From AWTP1-18 sp036504515 (GTDB lineage: Bacteria; Pseudomonadota; Gammaproteobacteria; Burkholderiales; Rhodocyclaceae), in assembly GCA_036504515.1 (NCBI GenBank), contig DASXVA010000001.1:310001-374000 (forward strand): a stretch of DNA of 64,000 nt, given 5' to 3'. The notes under the pieces are model-generated. The model saw nothing but the letters and a program-made list of their open reading frames with translations, was not told the origin of the DNA and ran no database searches. Positions 8,215 through 19,200 of the stretch are shown here, piece after piece (the stretch's first letter is position 1; each line of letters starts with the position of its first letter). The position numbers and the translations under genes are program-made.

Positions 8215-9674
8215 GCGCGACGACAAATCAGCAACCCCTGCACTTCCATCCTTCGGAAGACTTCAAGGCCCGGGCCAAGGCGGCGCTGGACGACGACAAG
8301 CTGCGCAAGAATTTCCGTGGCGCCATGGATTTCCTGCGCGGCAAGCGCCTCGCCCAATTCCCTGACGACAACGAATTGCAGCACCTGCGGGACCTGGGCG
8401 AAGCGATCCGCAAGCACGCCCTGCGCAATCTGCCCACCCTGCTGGAAAAGCTGGAAAACCAACTCACGGCCAACGGCGTGCAGGTGCACTGGGCAGAAAC
8501 CGCCGAGGAAGCCAACGCCATCATCCACAGCATTGCCGTGAAGCGCAGCGCCAAGCTGGTGATCAAGGGCAAGTCCATGGCCAGCGAGGAAATCGAACTC
8601 AACGATTACCTGGGCGAACGGGGCGTGACCTGCATCGAGTCGGACATGGGCGAATACGTGGTGCAACTGGCCCACGAAAAACCTTCCCACATCGTGATGC
8701 CCGCCATCCACAAAACCAAAGGCGACATCGCTGAACTGTTCCACGAAGAAATCCCCGGCACGCCCTACACCGAGGACGTGGACGAACTGATCCAGATCGG
8801 CCGCAAGACCCTGCGCCAGATGTTCGCCAAGGCCGACATCGGTCTCTCCGGCGTCAACTTCGCCATCGCCGAAACCGGCACCCTGTGGCTGGTGGAAAAC
8901 GAAGGCAACGGTCGCCTCAGCACCACCATTCCCGACACGCACATCGCCATCATGGGCATCGAGAAGGTGGTGGAAAAGCTGGAACATGTGATTCCCCTCT
9001 CCAGTCTGCTCACCCGCTCTGCCACGGGCCAGGCCATCACCACCTACTTCAATCTGATCTCTGGCCCTCGCCGTGTCGGCGAACTGGACGGCCCCCGGGA
9101 AGTGCATCTGGTGCTGTTGGACAACGGTCGTACCCAGGCCTTCGACGACGAAGAACTGCGCGCCACCCTGCAGTGCATCCGTTGCGGCGCCTGCATGAAC
9201 CACTGCCCGGTGTACGCCCGTCTCGGCGGCCACGCCTACGGCACGGTGTACCCCGGCCCCATCGGCCAGATCATCTCTCCTCATCTGCTGGGCCTGGAAC
9301 ACACCCGGGATCTGCCCACCGCTTCGAGCCTGTGCGGCGCCTGCGCCGAAGTCTGCCCGGTACGCATCCCCATTCCCCAGATGCTGATTCGCCTGCGTAC
9401 CGAAGCCCAGCGCAATCCTGGCGAAAACGTGGAGCACCGACTCCAGGGCCAGGGCGCCAGCTACACCATGGGCGAACAACTGGTCTGGCAGTTCTGGACC
9501 GGCGCCTACGCGCATCCTTCCCTGCACCGGATTTTCCGTTGGCTGGCAACGCGCCTGCGTGCCTTCTCGCCGAAAAAACAGATGGGTTGGACACGCTTCA
9601 GAACACCCTTGAAACCGGCGGTCAAGAGTCTTCACGACCTGATGGCCGAACGGTCGAAACGTCAGAACCACTAA
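8211..9674 (+). CDS. lutB: LutB/LldF, LUD-domain ferredoxin-like subunit of L-lactate oxidation
   Basis: 487 residues, started at the ATG overlapping the lutC stop. An N-terminal LUD domain (about 60-300, with NFAIAETGTLWLVENEGNG) is followed by two 4Fe-4S clusters (CIRCGACMNHCPVY from residue 322; CGACAEVCPV about 380) and a C-terminal LutB tail. This is the electron-transfer subunit of the LutABC complex. The gene order A-C-B equals lldE-lldG-lldF. The next gene follows after 12 bases. Confidence 0.94.
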   Translation: MSATTNQQPLHFHPSEDFKARAKAALDDDKLRKNFRGAMDFLRGKRLAQFPDDNELQHLRDLGEAIRKHALRNLPTLLEKLENQLTANGVQVHWAETAEEANAIIHSIAVKRSAKLVIKGKSMASEEIELNDYLGERGVTCIESDMGEYVVQLAHEKPSHIVMPAIHKTKGDIAELFHEEIPGTPYTEDVDELIQIGRKTLRQMFAKADIGLSGVNFAIAETGTLWLVENEGNGRLSTTIPDTHIAIMGIEKVVEKLEHVIPLSSLLTRSATGQAITTYFNLISGPRRVGELDGPREVHLVLLDNGRTQAFDDEELRATLQCIRCGACMNHCPVYARLGGHAYGTVYPGPIGQIISPHLLGLEHTRDLPTASSLCGACAEVCPVRIPIPQMLIRLRTEAQRNPGENVEHRLQGQGASYTMGEQLVWQFWTGAYAHPSLHRIFRWLATRLRAFSPKKQMGWTRFRTPLKPAVKSLHDLMAERSKRQNH

Positions 9675-9686
9675 GTAGGAACCGCC

Positions 9687-12458
9687 ATGAGTGAATTGAT
9701 TTCCGCCCTGCGGAAGGCCCTCCCTGCGTCTCAAGTCATCACCGACGAACTGCGTCGGCTGGCCTGGGGCACCGATGCCAGCTTCTACCGCCTGGTACCC
9801 CAGGTGGTAGCCGTGGTCGAAAACGAAGCCGAAGTCCTGGCGGTGCTGGAGATCGCCCGCCGCTTCGACATGCATCTGACCTTCCGCGCCGCCGGCACCA
9901 GCCTGTCCGGTCAGGCCGTGACTGACGGCATTCTGGTGCTGATCGGCGAAGGCTTCGCCACCTGCGAGATCGCCGCTGATGCTCAGTCCGTGCGCCTCGG
10001 CCCCGGCATCATCGGCGGTGAAGTCAATCGTCGCCTTGCCCCTCTCGGCCGCAAGATCGGCCCCGATCCTGCCTCCATCGCCACCTGCAAGATCGGTGGT
10101 ATCGCCGCCAACAACGCTTCCGGCATGTGCTGCGGCACGGCCCAGAACAGCTACCGCACCCTGCGCGGTCTACGGGCCGTCTTCGCTGATGGTGGCGTGC
10201 TGGACACCGAGGACGCAGCCAGTGTGGCCGCCTTCAAGGCCAGTCACGGCAGCCTGCTGGCAGAAGTGGATGCCATCGCCCGCAGCGCCCGGGACAACGC
10301 CGATTTGGCGGCCCTGATCAAGCGCAAGTACAAGATCAAGAACACCACGGGCTACAGCCTCAACGCCCTGGTAGATTTTGAAGACCCGGTGGACATCCTC
10401 GCCCACCTGATGATCGGCTCCGAAGGCACCCTCGGCTTCCTCTCCCGCATCAGCTATCACACCGTGGTGGACCACGCCCACAAGGCCAGCGCCCTGGTGT
10501 TCTTCCCCGATATCGCCTCCGCCTGCGAAGCGGTGATCGAATTGAAGAAGCTGCCGGTTTCCGCCGTGGAAATCCTCGACCGGGCTTCCCTCCGCTCCGT
10601 GGAAAACAAGGCCGGCCTGCCCGCCATCATCAAGACCCTGGGCGACGGCGCTTCCTCTTTGCTGATAGAAGTACGGGAAGAAAATGCCGAGCGCCTGCAA
10701 GGCTTGATGGGCACTGTCGTGGCCGCCCTGGCCGCCTTCCCCACGGTGGAAGCACCCCGCTTCTCCACCGACCCTGCCGAATGCGAAGTGTTCTGGAACG
10801 TGCGCAAGGGCACCTTCCCCAGCGTCGGCGCCCTGCGCGAAACCGGCACCACCGTCATCATCGAAGACGTGGCCTTCCCCGTGGAACGTCTGGCGGAAGC
10901 CACCCTCGACCTACAAGCCCTGTTCGTCAAACACCAGTACACCGAGGCCATCATTTTCGGCCACGCCCTGGAAGGCAACCTGCACTTCGTGTTCACCCAG
11001 GATTTCGGCAACGACACCGAAGTGGCCCGCTACAGCCGCTTCATGGATGACGTGGCCCACTTGGTCGCTGGCAAGTACGAAGGTTCCCTCAAGGCCGAAC
11101 ACGGCACAGGCCGCAACATGGCGCCCTTTGTCGAGCTGGAATGGGGCCGCGAAGCCACGGACCTGATGCGTCGCATCAAGGCTCTGTTCGACCCCAGAGG
11201 CATGCTCAATCCCGGCGTGATCATCAACAACAATCCCCAGGCCCACCTGGAAAACCTCAAACCTTTGCCAGCGGCGGCGGTCGTGGTGGACAAGTGCATC
11301 GAGTGCGGTTTCTGCGAGCCCCTCTGTCCTTCCCACAAACTGACCCTGTCGCCCCGGCAGCGCATCACCAGCTGGCGCGAGCTGTCCCGTCGCGACCGCG
11401 CTGGTGAAGCCGCTGGCAGCGTCGGCGAGGATTACCTCTACATGGGCATGGACACCTGCGCCGCCTGCGGCCTGTGCTCCACCGCCTGCCCGGTAGGCAT
11501 CGACACCGGCGAATTGATCCGCGACCTTCGCGGCCAGCGCCAAGGCGCTGTTGCCAAGGCCGTGGGCAATTTCTCTGTAGAACATTTCGGTACCCTGGCC
11601 GGTCTGGCCCGCACCGCCCTCAAGGCCGGACAAGTGGCAGAAAGCCTGCTCGGCGAAGGCTTCGTCAATCGCGTCAGCGGCGGTTCCTGGCGGCACGACA
11701 TGCCCCTGGCCTCCCGTCTGCCGTCTGCCCCCGTCGCCAGCAAGGGTGACCCCGTCGTCTACTTCCCCACCTGCGCTGGCCGCGTGCTGGGCGGGAATGA
11801 AAGCGGCGAAGCCAGCCTGCCCGACACAGTGCTGACCCTGCTCACCCGGGCCGGCTATGCACCCCGCCTGCCCGCCGATTACGACAATCTCTGCTGCGGT
11901 CAGGCCCTGGCCAGCAAGGGCCTCAAGGAAGCCGCCGATGCTTCTTCAACAAAACTCGAAGCGGCTCTGCTCGCGGCTAGCGACAATGGTCGCTTGCCCG
12001 TGATCTTCGACGCCAGCCCTTGCGCGGCCCGCATGAAGGAAAAGCTCAAGGACAAGGTGCGCATCCTCGACTTCCCCGAGTTCGCCGAAGCCGCTTTGTT
12101 GCCCCGGCTACAGATCGTCAAGCAGCCCGGTGCCGTGGCCCTGCATCTGAATTGCAGCGCCCGTCGTCAGGGCGAAGAAGCCGTGCTGCGCCGCCTTACC
12201 GCCGCCTGTGCGGAAGAAGTCATTGTGCCGGCCGAGGTGAAGTGCTGCGGCTTTGGTGGTGATCGCGGCTTTGCCGTGCCCGAGCTCAACGCCCACGCCC
12301 TGCGCCACATTCATGAAGCGCTACCCGACAACTGCGGCTGCGGCGTTTCTTCCAACCGCACCTGTGAAGTGGGTCTGACCGCCGAAACCAATCGGCCCTA
12401 CCGCTCCATTGCCTGGCTGCTGGAAAGCAGCAGCCGTCCCCAGGATTTTTGTTCGTAG
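9687..12458 (+). CDS. dld: FAD-binding and Fe-S D-lactate dehydrogenase (Dld-II type)
   Basis: 923 residues behind AAGTAGGAACCGCC. Order: FAD-binding PCMH domain (FRAAGTSLSGQAVTDG, about 70-250), FAD-oxidase C-terminal domain with HALEGNLHFV and KAEHGTGRNMAPF (about 280-510), two 4Fe-4S motifs (CIECGFCEPLCP from residue 537; CAACGLCSTACP), and a C-terminal CCG pair (FPTCAGR with NLCCGQAL; LNCSARRQG with KCCGFGGDRG). This is the architecture of the quinone-linked Fe-S D-lactate dehydrogenases found beside lldEFG in other proteobacteria. With LutABC it allows use of both lactate enantiomers. Substrate assigned from family and context. Confidence 0.9.
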   Translation: MSELISALRKALPASQVITDELRRLAWGTDASFYRLVPQVVAVVENEAEVLAVLEIARRFDMHLTFRAAGTSLSGQAVTDGILVLIGEGFATCEIAADAQSVRLGPGIIGGEVNRRLAPLGRKIGPDPASIATCKIGGIAANNASGMCCGTAQNSYRTLRGLRAVFADGGVLDTEDAASVAAFKASHGSLLAEVDAIARSARDNADLAALIKRKYKIKNTTGYSLNALVDFEDPVDILAHLMIGSEGTLGFLSRISYHTVVDHAHKASALVFFPDIASACEAVIELKKLPVSAVEILDRASLRSVENKAGLPAIIKTLGDGASSLLIEVREENAERLQGLMGTVVAALAAFPTVEAPRFSTDPAECEVFWNVRKGTFPSVGALRETGTTVIIEDVAFPVERLAEATLDLQALFVKHQYTEAIIFGHALEGNLHFVFTQDFGNDTEVARYSRFMDDVAHLVAGKYEGSLKAEHGTGRNMAPFVELEWGREATDLMRRIKALFDPRGMLNPGVIINNNPQAHLENLKPLPAAAVVVDKCIECGFCEPLCPSHKLTLSPRQRITSWRELSRRDRAGEAAGSVGEDYLYMGMDTCAACGLCSTACPVGIDTGELIRDLRGQRQGAVAKAVGNFSVEHFGTLAGLARTALKAGQVAESLLGEGFVNRVSGGSWRHDMPLASRLPSAPVASKGDPVVYFPTCAGRVLGGNESGEASLPDTVLTLLTRAGYAPRLPADYDNLCCGQALASKGLKEAADASSTKLEAALLAASDNGRLPVIFDASPCAARMKEKLKDKVRILDFPEFAEAALLPRLQIVKQPGAVALHLNCSARRQGEEAVLRRLTAACAEEVIVPAEVKCCGFGGDRGFAVPELNAHALRHIHEALPDNCGCGVSSNRTCEVGLTAETNRPYRSIAWLLESSSRPQDFCS

Positions 12459-12503
12459 TCCCGCAGCACCCATACCACCATAACTCTCAAGGAGACATCA
12501 CCC

Positions 12504-14153
12504 ATGCAACCCTGGCTGCAAGTCTATGATCCGCTGGGCAACCTCTGGTTGTCCTCGCTGATCGCCGTCCTGCCCATCGCCTTCTTCTTCCTCGCGCTGA
12601 CTGTCTTGCGCTTGAAGGGGCATGTCGCAAGTACCATCACCGTTGCCATTGCCCTCGGCGTGGCCATCTTCTTCTACAAGATGCCGGTGGAAATGGCCCT
12701 CGCTTCTGCGGGCTTCGGCTTCGCCTATGGTCTTTGGCCCATCGCCTGGATCATCATTGCGGCGGTGTTCCTCTACAAGGTGACGGTGAAGACCGGCCAG
12801 TTCGAGATCATTCGCGCCTCGGTGGTTTCCATCACCGAAGATCAGCGTCTGCAAATGCTGCTGGTGGGTTTCTCCTTCGGTGCCTTCCTGGAAGGTGCGG
12901 CCGGTTTCGGCGCGCCTGTGGCGATTACCGCTGCGCTGCTGGTGGGTCTGGGTTTCAATCCCCTCTACGCTGCCGGGCTGTGCCTGATCGCCAATACGGC
13001 CCCCGTTGCTTTCGGCGCCATGGGTATTCCCATCATCGTCGGCGGCCAGGTGACCGGTATCGACCCCTTCAAGATCGGTCAGATGGCCGGTCGTCAATTG
13101 CCCCTGCTGTCCGTTATCGTGCCCTTCTGGCTGATCATCATCATGGACGGCGTGCGCGGCGTGAAAGAAACCTGGCCCGCCATTCTGGTGGCCGGCGTCT
13201 CCTTCGCCATCACCCAGTTCTTCACCGCCAACTTCATTGGCCCGGAACTGCCCGATATCACTTCCGCCCTGGTCAGCTTGATCTGCCTGGCAACTTTCCT
13301 CAAGTTCTGGAAGCCCAAGAACATCTTCCGCTTCGACAAGCAACACCACCCCGAAGCCGGTGAAGACGACAAGCACACCATCGGTCAGATCATCAAGGCC
13401 TGGTCGCCCTTCGTCATCCTCACCATCATGGTCACCATCTGGAGCATCAAGCCCTTCAAGGCGCTGTTCGCCAAGGCTGGCGCCCTGGAAGGCACGGTCA
13501 TCAAGTTCTCGGTGCCCATGCTGGACAAGCTGGTGTCCAAGGTTCCCCCCATCGTAACGGTCATCAAGCCCTACGAAGCGATCTACAAGCTGGACCTGCT
13601 GTCCGCCACCGGTACCGCCATTTTCATCGCCGCCGTGATTTCCATGCTGGTGCTGAAGATGAAACCCGCTGACGGCATCAAGGCCCTGGGCGAAACCGTG
13701 GTGGAACTGAAGCGCCCCATCTACTCCATCGGTATGGTGCTGGCCTTTGCTTTCGTCGCCAACTACTCCGGTCTGTCCGCCACCCTGGCCTTGTTGCTGG
13801 CCGGCACCGGCAGCCTGTTCCCCTTCTTCTCACCGTTCCTCGGCTGGATGGGCGTTTTCCTCACCGGTTCCGACACCTCGTCCAATGCGCTGTTCTGCTC
13901 TTTGCAGGCCACTACCGCGCAACAGATCGGCGTCAACGACACCCTGCTGGTGGCAGCCAATACCACCGGCGGCGTGACCGGCAAGATGATTTCTCCCCAG
14001 TCCATCGCCGTGGCTTGCGCTGCAGTGGGTCTGGTGGGCAAAGAATCCGACCTGTTCCGTTTCACCGTCAAGCACAGCCTCTTGTTCGCCACCATGGTGG
14101 GTTTCATCACCTTCCTGCAGGCCTACGTTTTCACCGGCATGCTGGTGCACTAA
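12504..14153 (+). CDS. lldP: L-lactate permease (LldP/LctP family)
   Basis: 549 residues with a strong ribosome site (AAGGAGACATCACCC). It is a polytopic membrane protein of the lactate permease family, with the signatures FGAFLEGAAGFGAPVAITA, GAMGIPIIVGG and LGWMGVFLTGSDTSSNALF. It imports lactate (and possibly glycolate) with protons across the cytoplasmic membrane. It is the last gene of the lut operon, with a clear terminator 12 bases past its stop. Confidence 0.95.
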   Translation: MQPWLQVYDPLGNLWLSSLIAVLPIAFFFLALTVLRLKGHVASTITVAIALGVAIFFYKMPVEMALASAGFGFAYGLWPIAWIIIAAVFLYKVTVKTGQFEIIRASVVSITEDQRLQMLLVGFSFGAFLEGAAGFGAPVAITAALLVGLGFNPLYAAGLCLIANTAPVAFGAMGIPIIVGGQVTGIDPFKIGQMAGRQLPLLSVIVPFWLIIIMDGVRGVKETWPAILVAGVSFAITQFFTANFIGPELPDITSALVSLICLATFLKFWKPKNIFRFDKQHHPEAGEDDKHTIGQIIKAWSPFVILTIMVTIWSIKPFKALFAKAGALEGTVIKFSVPMLDKLVSKVPPIVTVIKPYEAIYKLDLLSATGTAIFIAAVISMLVLKMKPADGIKALGETVVELKRPIYSIGMVLAFAFVANYSGLSATLALLLAGTGSLFPFFSPFLGWMGVFLTGSDTSSNALFCSLQATTAQQIGVNDTLLVAANTTGGVTGKMISPQSIAVACAAVGLVGKESDLFRFTVKHSLLFATMVGFITFLQAYVFTGMLVH

Positions 14154-14165
14154 AGCACGAAGGAT

Positions 14166-14203
14166 CGGCCCGGCTTCGCCTGTCGGCGAGCCGGGCCGGT
14201 TTT
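14166..14203 (+). terminator. Rho-independent terminator of the lut-dld-lldP operon
   Basis: A 10-bp GC stem (CGGCCCGGCT/AGCCGGGCCG), extended by CGCC/GGCG beyond a one-base bulge, is followed by GGTTTTATA. It separates lldP from the chemoreceptor gene. Confidence 0.85.
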
Positions 14204-14234
14204 ATAAAAAGAAATATCCGAGAGAGACAGCACC

Positions 14235-16025
14235 ATGAGTCATCAACTTTCCTTGTACGAGTGGTCGGAGAAAACCTTCTGGAACTCCCTGACCAAAAAG
14301 TTGTGCAGCTTCCTGCTGCTGTCTTTGCTCACCTTGTTTTACCTCGCCATCTACCTGTACCAAAAAAGCTTTATCGAATCGGCCGTCTCCGCAGCCGCCC
14401 TTGCGCCGGACACCGCCCAAAAGATTTCTGATTCCCTCAGCACCGGGCTCTACGCCATGATCGGGCTGACGGTGGTCATCCTGTTTTTCAGCATTGCCCA
14501 GGTCGCCTATCTGCGCCATCTGATCGTGCGCCCGGTGCGCACCATCACTGACATCTTCAATGAAATCGCCCGGGGTGAAGGGGACTTCTCCCGCAACCTT
14601 CCCCTGCTGACCTGGGACGAATTCCGCACCCTGGCGGAAAGCTTCAACCACTTTGCCGACAAGATGCGGCAGGTGATCGGCGACGTGCGCCAGGCCAGTT
14701 TTTCCATTGCCAGTGAAGCCACCCAGGTCAAGGCCATCGTGGACGAAACCGGAGGCAGCGCCCGGGAGCAGGGCGAACTGACGGAGCGGGTGTTCACCGC
14801 CAGTACCGAAACCATTCACGCCATCGGCGAAGTCTCCAGCAGTACCCAGATCATTTCCGACTCGACCCACAGCAATCTGGACAGTGCCCGCTCGTCCCTG
14901 CAGGAAATGCAAACCATCGCCAGCAAGATCGGTGTAGTGGGGGAAAAGGTGCTGCACTTCAACGCTACGGTGGACGATCTTTCCCAGCGTTCCCAGAGCA
15001 TCAACCAGATTGCTTCCTTGATTCGTGAAGTGGCCGAACAGACCAATCTGCTGGCCCTCAATGCCGCCATCGAAGCCGCCCGGGCCGGCGAGGCCGGACG
15101 CGGTTTCGCCGTGGTGGCCGACGAGGTACGCAAGCTAGCGGAACGGGTAGGCACTGCCTCGGCGGAGATCACTGGCAACATCAGTTCCATGCTGGCTTTG
15201 GTGAGCACCACCCGGGCTGAAAACGAAGCCATCAATGCCGATGTGCAGGAGACCCGGGATGTGGTGGGGCGCTCCGCCGCCCAGTTCGAGGTGATGGTAG
15301 GAGACTTCGAACGGACCAGCGAGCAGTTGCTGCACATTGCCGCCGCCATGGAAGAGTTGTCCGCCACCAATACCCTGGTGCACGACAACGTGACCCAGGT
15401 CCATGGCCTCTCGGCTAACGTGGTGCAGCGTATGCAGGACTCCGAACAGCGAACGGCGCAACTATCCAATGCCACGGAAGGCGTGCTGGAACTGGTTTCC
15501 CGTTTCAAGATCGGTGTCGGTAGCTTTGACCAAACGGTGGACGTGGTGCGCACTCTGCGCGATGGCATCCAGGCCGAACTGGAAGCCATGGCCCGCAATG
15601 GCGTCAACGTCTTCGACCACAACTACATCCCCACAGGCAATACCGTGCCGCAAAAGTACAAGGTGTCCTGGGGTGATGAATACACGCGCCGCTGCCAGGG
15701 GATTATGGAGAACTGCATGGGCAGCTTTCCTGCGGCCTACGCCGTAGGTGTTAATACGGATGGCTATCTGTCTGCCCACAATCTAAAGTTCTCATGCCCC
15801 CTGACCGGCGACAACGCCCAGGATCTGGTGGGCAACCGTTGCTGCCGAAAATTCGAGAACCCCGGTGAACTGAAAGCTGCCCGCAACACCCTGCCCCTGT
15901 TGGTACGTACCTACCGGCGCGACACCGGCGAAATTCTCTGCGATCTGGCCATGCCGATCCAGATTAGCGGCCGGCTCTGGGGCAATGTGCGGGTTGGTTG
16001 CGAAATGAGTGTGTTGACCAAGTAG
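14235..16025 (+). CDS. Methyl-accepting chemotaxis protein with a C-terminal sensory domain
   Basis: 596 residues behind CCGAGAGAGACAGCACC. Two membrane segments (about 23-42 and 72-94) enclose only about 30 periplasmic residues, so there is no real periplasmic sensor. A HAMP-like region follows, then the signalling hairpin with NLLALNAAIEAARAGEAGRG near residues 270-290. Residues from about 457 form an extra domain beyond the signalling helices (FDHNYIPTGN, HNLKFSCPLTGDN, YRRDTGE, PIQISGRLWGNVRVG). The same domain ends the chemoreceptor at 40342-42054. Here it has seven cysteines, including a CC pair. Position behind lldP suggests taxis linked to lactate or electron-acceptor state, but this is inference. 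Confidence 0.88.
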   Translation: MSHQLSLYEWSEKTFWNSLTKKLCSFLLLSLLTLFYLAIYLYQKSFIESAVSAAALAPDTAQKISDSLSTGLYAMIGLTVVILFFSIAQVAYLRHLIVRPVRTITDIFNEIARGEGDFSRNLPLLTWDEFRTLAESFNHFADKMRQVIGDVRQASFSIASEATQVKAIVDETGGSAREQGELTERVFTASTETIHAIGEVSSSTQIISDSTHSNLDSARSSLQEMQTIASKIGVVGEKVLHFNATVDDLSQRSQSINQIASLIREVAEQTNLLALNAAIEAARAGEAGRGFAVVADEVRKLAERVGTASAEITGNISSMLALVSTTRAENEAINADVQETRDVVGRSAAQFEVMVGDFERTSEQLLHIAAAMEELSATNTLVHDNVTQVHGLSANVVQRMQDSEQRTAQLSNATEGVLELVSRFKIGVGSFDQTVDVVRTLRDGIQAELEAMARNGVNVFDHNYIPTGNTVPQKYKVSWGDEYTRRCQGIMENCMGSFPAAYAVGVNTDGYLSAHNLKFSCPLTGDNAQDLVGNRCCRKFENPGELKAARNTLPLLVRTYRRDTGEILCDLAMPIQISGRLWGNVRVGCEMSVLTK

Positions 16026-16214
16026 CCGATCAAGAATGGATAAGTGTTGAACCGTTTTCTGCCGGGCGGGTTTCGGCCTGCCCGGAGCACTTCTTGCCGA
16101 CGCGATACCCGATAGGTATAGCAAGTCTCTCAAATTAGCATTGGATCATCAGGTCAGGTATTGCATAGCATGGCGCTCGCAGAGAGCAGCCCTCAAGATA
16201 AAAGGAAAGAACCC

Positions 16215-19200
16215 ATGAAGAGCATCCGCAGCATCCTTGTAGCGAACCGCAGTGAAATTGCCATCCGCGTCATGCGGGCTGCCAGCGAACTTGGCATCCG
16301 CACCGTGGGTATTTATTCCAACGAGGACCGCTTCGCCCTGCACCGCTTCAAGGCCGACGAAAGCTATCTCGTTGGCGATGGCAAGAAACCCATCGGCGCC
16401 TACCTGGATATTGCCGACATCATCCGCGTTGCCAAGCTGGCCAAGGTGGACGCTATCCACCCCGGCTATGGCTTCCTCTCCGAGAACCCGGACTTCGCCG
16501 ATGCCTGTGCCGAAGCCGGCATCGCCTTCATTGGCCCCAAACCTAATGTGATGCGGGAACTGGGCAACAAGGTGGCTGCCCGCGCCCTGGCGGAACGGGT
16601 TGGTGTCCCCGTGGTGCCCGCCACCGGTGCCCTGCCCTACGATGATGAAGAATGCCGCAAACAGGCCGCCAAGGTGGGCTACCCCATCATGCTCAAGGCC
16701 AGTTGGGGCGGCGGCGGTCGCGGCATGCGCGCCATCAACAATGAATCCGAACTGCTGCCCGCCATCGAAGTGGCCCGTCGGGAAGCTGCCGCTGCTTTCG
16801 GCAACGACGAGGTCTACCTGGAAAAAATGGTGGTCCGCGCCCGTCACGTCGAAGTTCAGGTCCTGGGCGACGCCCACGGCAATCTGGTGCACCTGTTCGA
16901 GCGGGATTGCTCCGTCCAGCGTCGTAACCAGAAGGTGGTCGAGCGGGCTCCGGCACCCTACCTCTCCGACGAGCAACGGCAGTCCCTCTGCGCCTCCGCC
17001 CTCAAGCTCGCCGCCGGGGTGAACTACACCCACGCCGGCACCGTCGAATTTTTGATGGATGCCGATTCCGGCAACTTCTACTTCATCGAAGTGAACCCCC
17101 GTATCCAGGTGGAACACACCGTCACCGAAGAAGTGACCGGCATGGACATCGTCAAGGCCCAGATCAAGGTCACCGAAGGGGGCAAGATCGGCAGCGACGA
17201 CTACCTGCCGGCCCAGGCCAATATCCGCCTGTCCGGTCACGCCCTGCAATGCCGGGTCACCACAGAAGACCCGGAGAAAAGTTTCACTCCCGATTACGGC
17301 AAGCTCACCGCCTACCGCAGCGCCGCTGGTGCCGGCATCCGTCTTGATGCGGGCACGGCCTATACCGGCGCGGTGATCACTCCTTTCTACGATTCCCTGC
17401 TGGTGAAGGTCACCGCCCGGGGCCATGATCCCGAGGAAGCCATCCGTCGCATGGACCGCGCCCTGCGGGAATTCCGCATCCGCGGCGTGTCCACCAATCT
17501 GGCCTTCCTTGAGAACGTCATCGCCCATCCCCTGTTCAAGAGCGGCGAGTGCACCACCCGGTTCATCGACACCACGCCGGAACTGTTTACCTTCAAACCC
17601 AAGCGGGACCGGGCAACGCGCCTGCTCAAGTTTGTCGGCGATGTGGTGGTGAACGGCAACCCCGAAATGAAGGGCCGTGCCAAACCCACCCATGTCCTGG
17701 CCAAGCCTCTGCTGCCCCAGGCGGACCTCACCACGGCCCCCGCCGCCGGTAGCCGCGACAAACTGAAGGAACTGGGCCCGGAGAAATTCTCCCAGTGGAT
17801 GCGCAACGAGAAACGCATCCTCTTAACCGACACCACCATGCGGGACGCCCACCAGTCCCTGTTCGCCACCCGCATGCGCACGGCAGACATGGTCGCTGTC
17901 GCGCCCCATTACGCCCGCCTGTTGCCGGAACTGTTTTCCCTGGAATGTTGGGGCGGTGCTACCTTCGATGTGGCCCTGCGCTTCCTCAAGGAAGACCCCT
18001 GGCAGCGCTTGACCCAGCTGCGGGAAGCGGTACCCAACGTGTTGTTCCAGATGCTGCTGCGGGCCTCCAACGCCGTGGGCTATACCAACTACGCCGACAA
18101 CGTGGTGCGCTACTTCGTCAAACAGGCCGCTGAAAACGGCATGGACGTATTCCGCGTCTTCGACTCCCTCAACTGGGTGGAGAACATGCGGGTCGCCATG
18201 GATGCCGTGATCGAAGCCGGCGCCGTCTGTGAAGGCACCATCTGCTACACCGGCGACCTGTTCGATCCAGCCCGACCCAAGTACAACCTGAAGTACTACG
18301 TGGACATGGCCAAGCAGTTGGAGAAAGCTGGCGCCCACGTCATCGGCTTGAAGGATATGGCCGGCGTCTGTCGCCCTGCCGCCGCCAAGGCTTTGGTCAA
18401 AGCCCTGCGAGAAGAGGTAGACCTGCCCATCCACTTCCACACCCACGATACCAGCGGTGGCGCTGTCGCTAGTGTGCTGGCCGCGATTGAAGCCGGCGTC
18501 GATGCGGTGGATGGCGCCATGGATTCCATGAGCGGCCTCACCTCCCAGCCCAGCCTGGGGGCCATCGTTGCTGCCCTGGAACACACGGAACGGGACTCCG
18601 GTCTCACCTACGGTCGCATCGCGCCCATCGCCCGTTACTGGGAAGGGGTGCGTCATTTCTATTCTCCCTTCGAGGCTGAGATCCGCTCCGGTACCTCCGA
18701 CGTTTATCGTCACGAAATGCCCGGCGGCCAGTACACCAATCTGCGGGAGCAAGCCCGCTCCATGGGTCTGGAACATCGCTGGAACGAAGTGGCCCAGGCC
18801 TACGCCGACGTGAACCAACTGTTCGGCGACATCGTCAAGGTGACGCCGTCGTCCAAGGTGGTGGGCGATCTGGCCCTGTTCATGGTAGCCAACGACCTGA
18901 CGCCGGAAGACGTGGCGAACCCGGACAAGGAAATCTCTTTCCCCGACTCCGTGGTCTCCATGATGCGGGGGGAACTGGGTTATCCCGCCGACGGTTTCCC
19001 CAAGGCCCTGCAAGCCCGCATCCTCAAGGGCAAGACGCCCATCGACGGCCGTGTCGGTGCCCATCTGCCGGCAGTGGATCTGGAGGCGGAACGGGCCAAG
19101 GCCGAAAAGGCCGTGGGCCGTCAGCTGGACGACAACGATCTGGCCAGCTACCTGATGTATCCCAAGGTCTTTGCCGACTATGCCGAACATCATCGTCAGT

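Noticed and set aside
8151..9875. 574-codon open frame on the minus strand
   Set aside because: Antisense to lutB, His/Gly/Ala-rich, no domain; shadow frame. The frames antisense to pyc (16149-17693 and 17823-19193) were rejected for the same reason.
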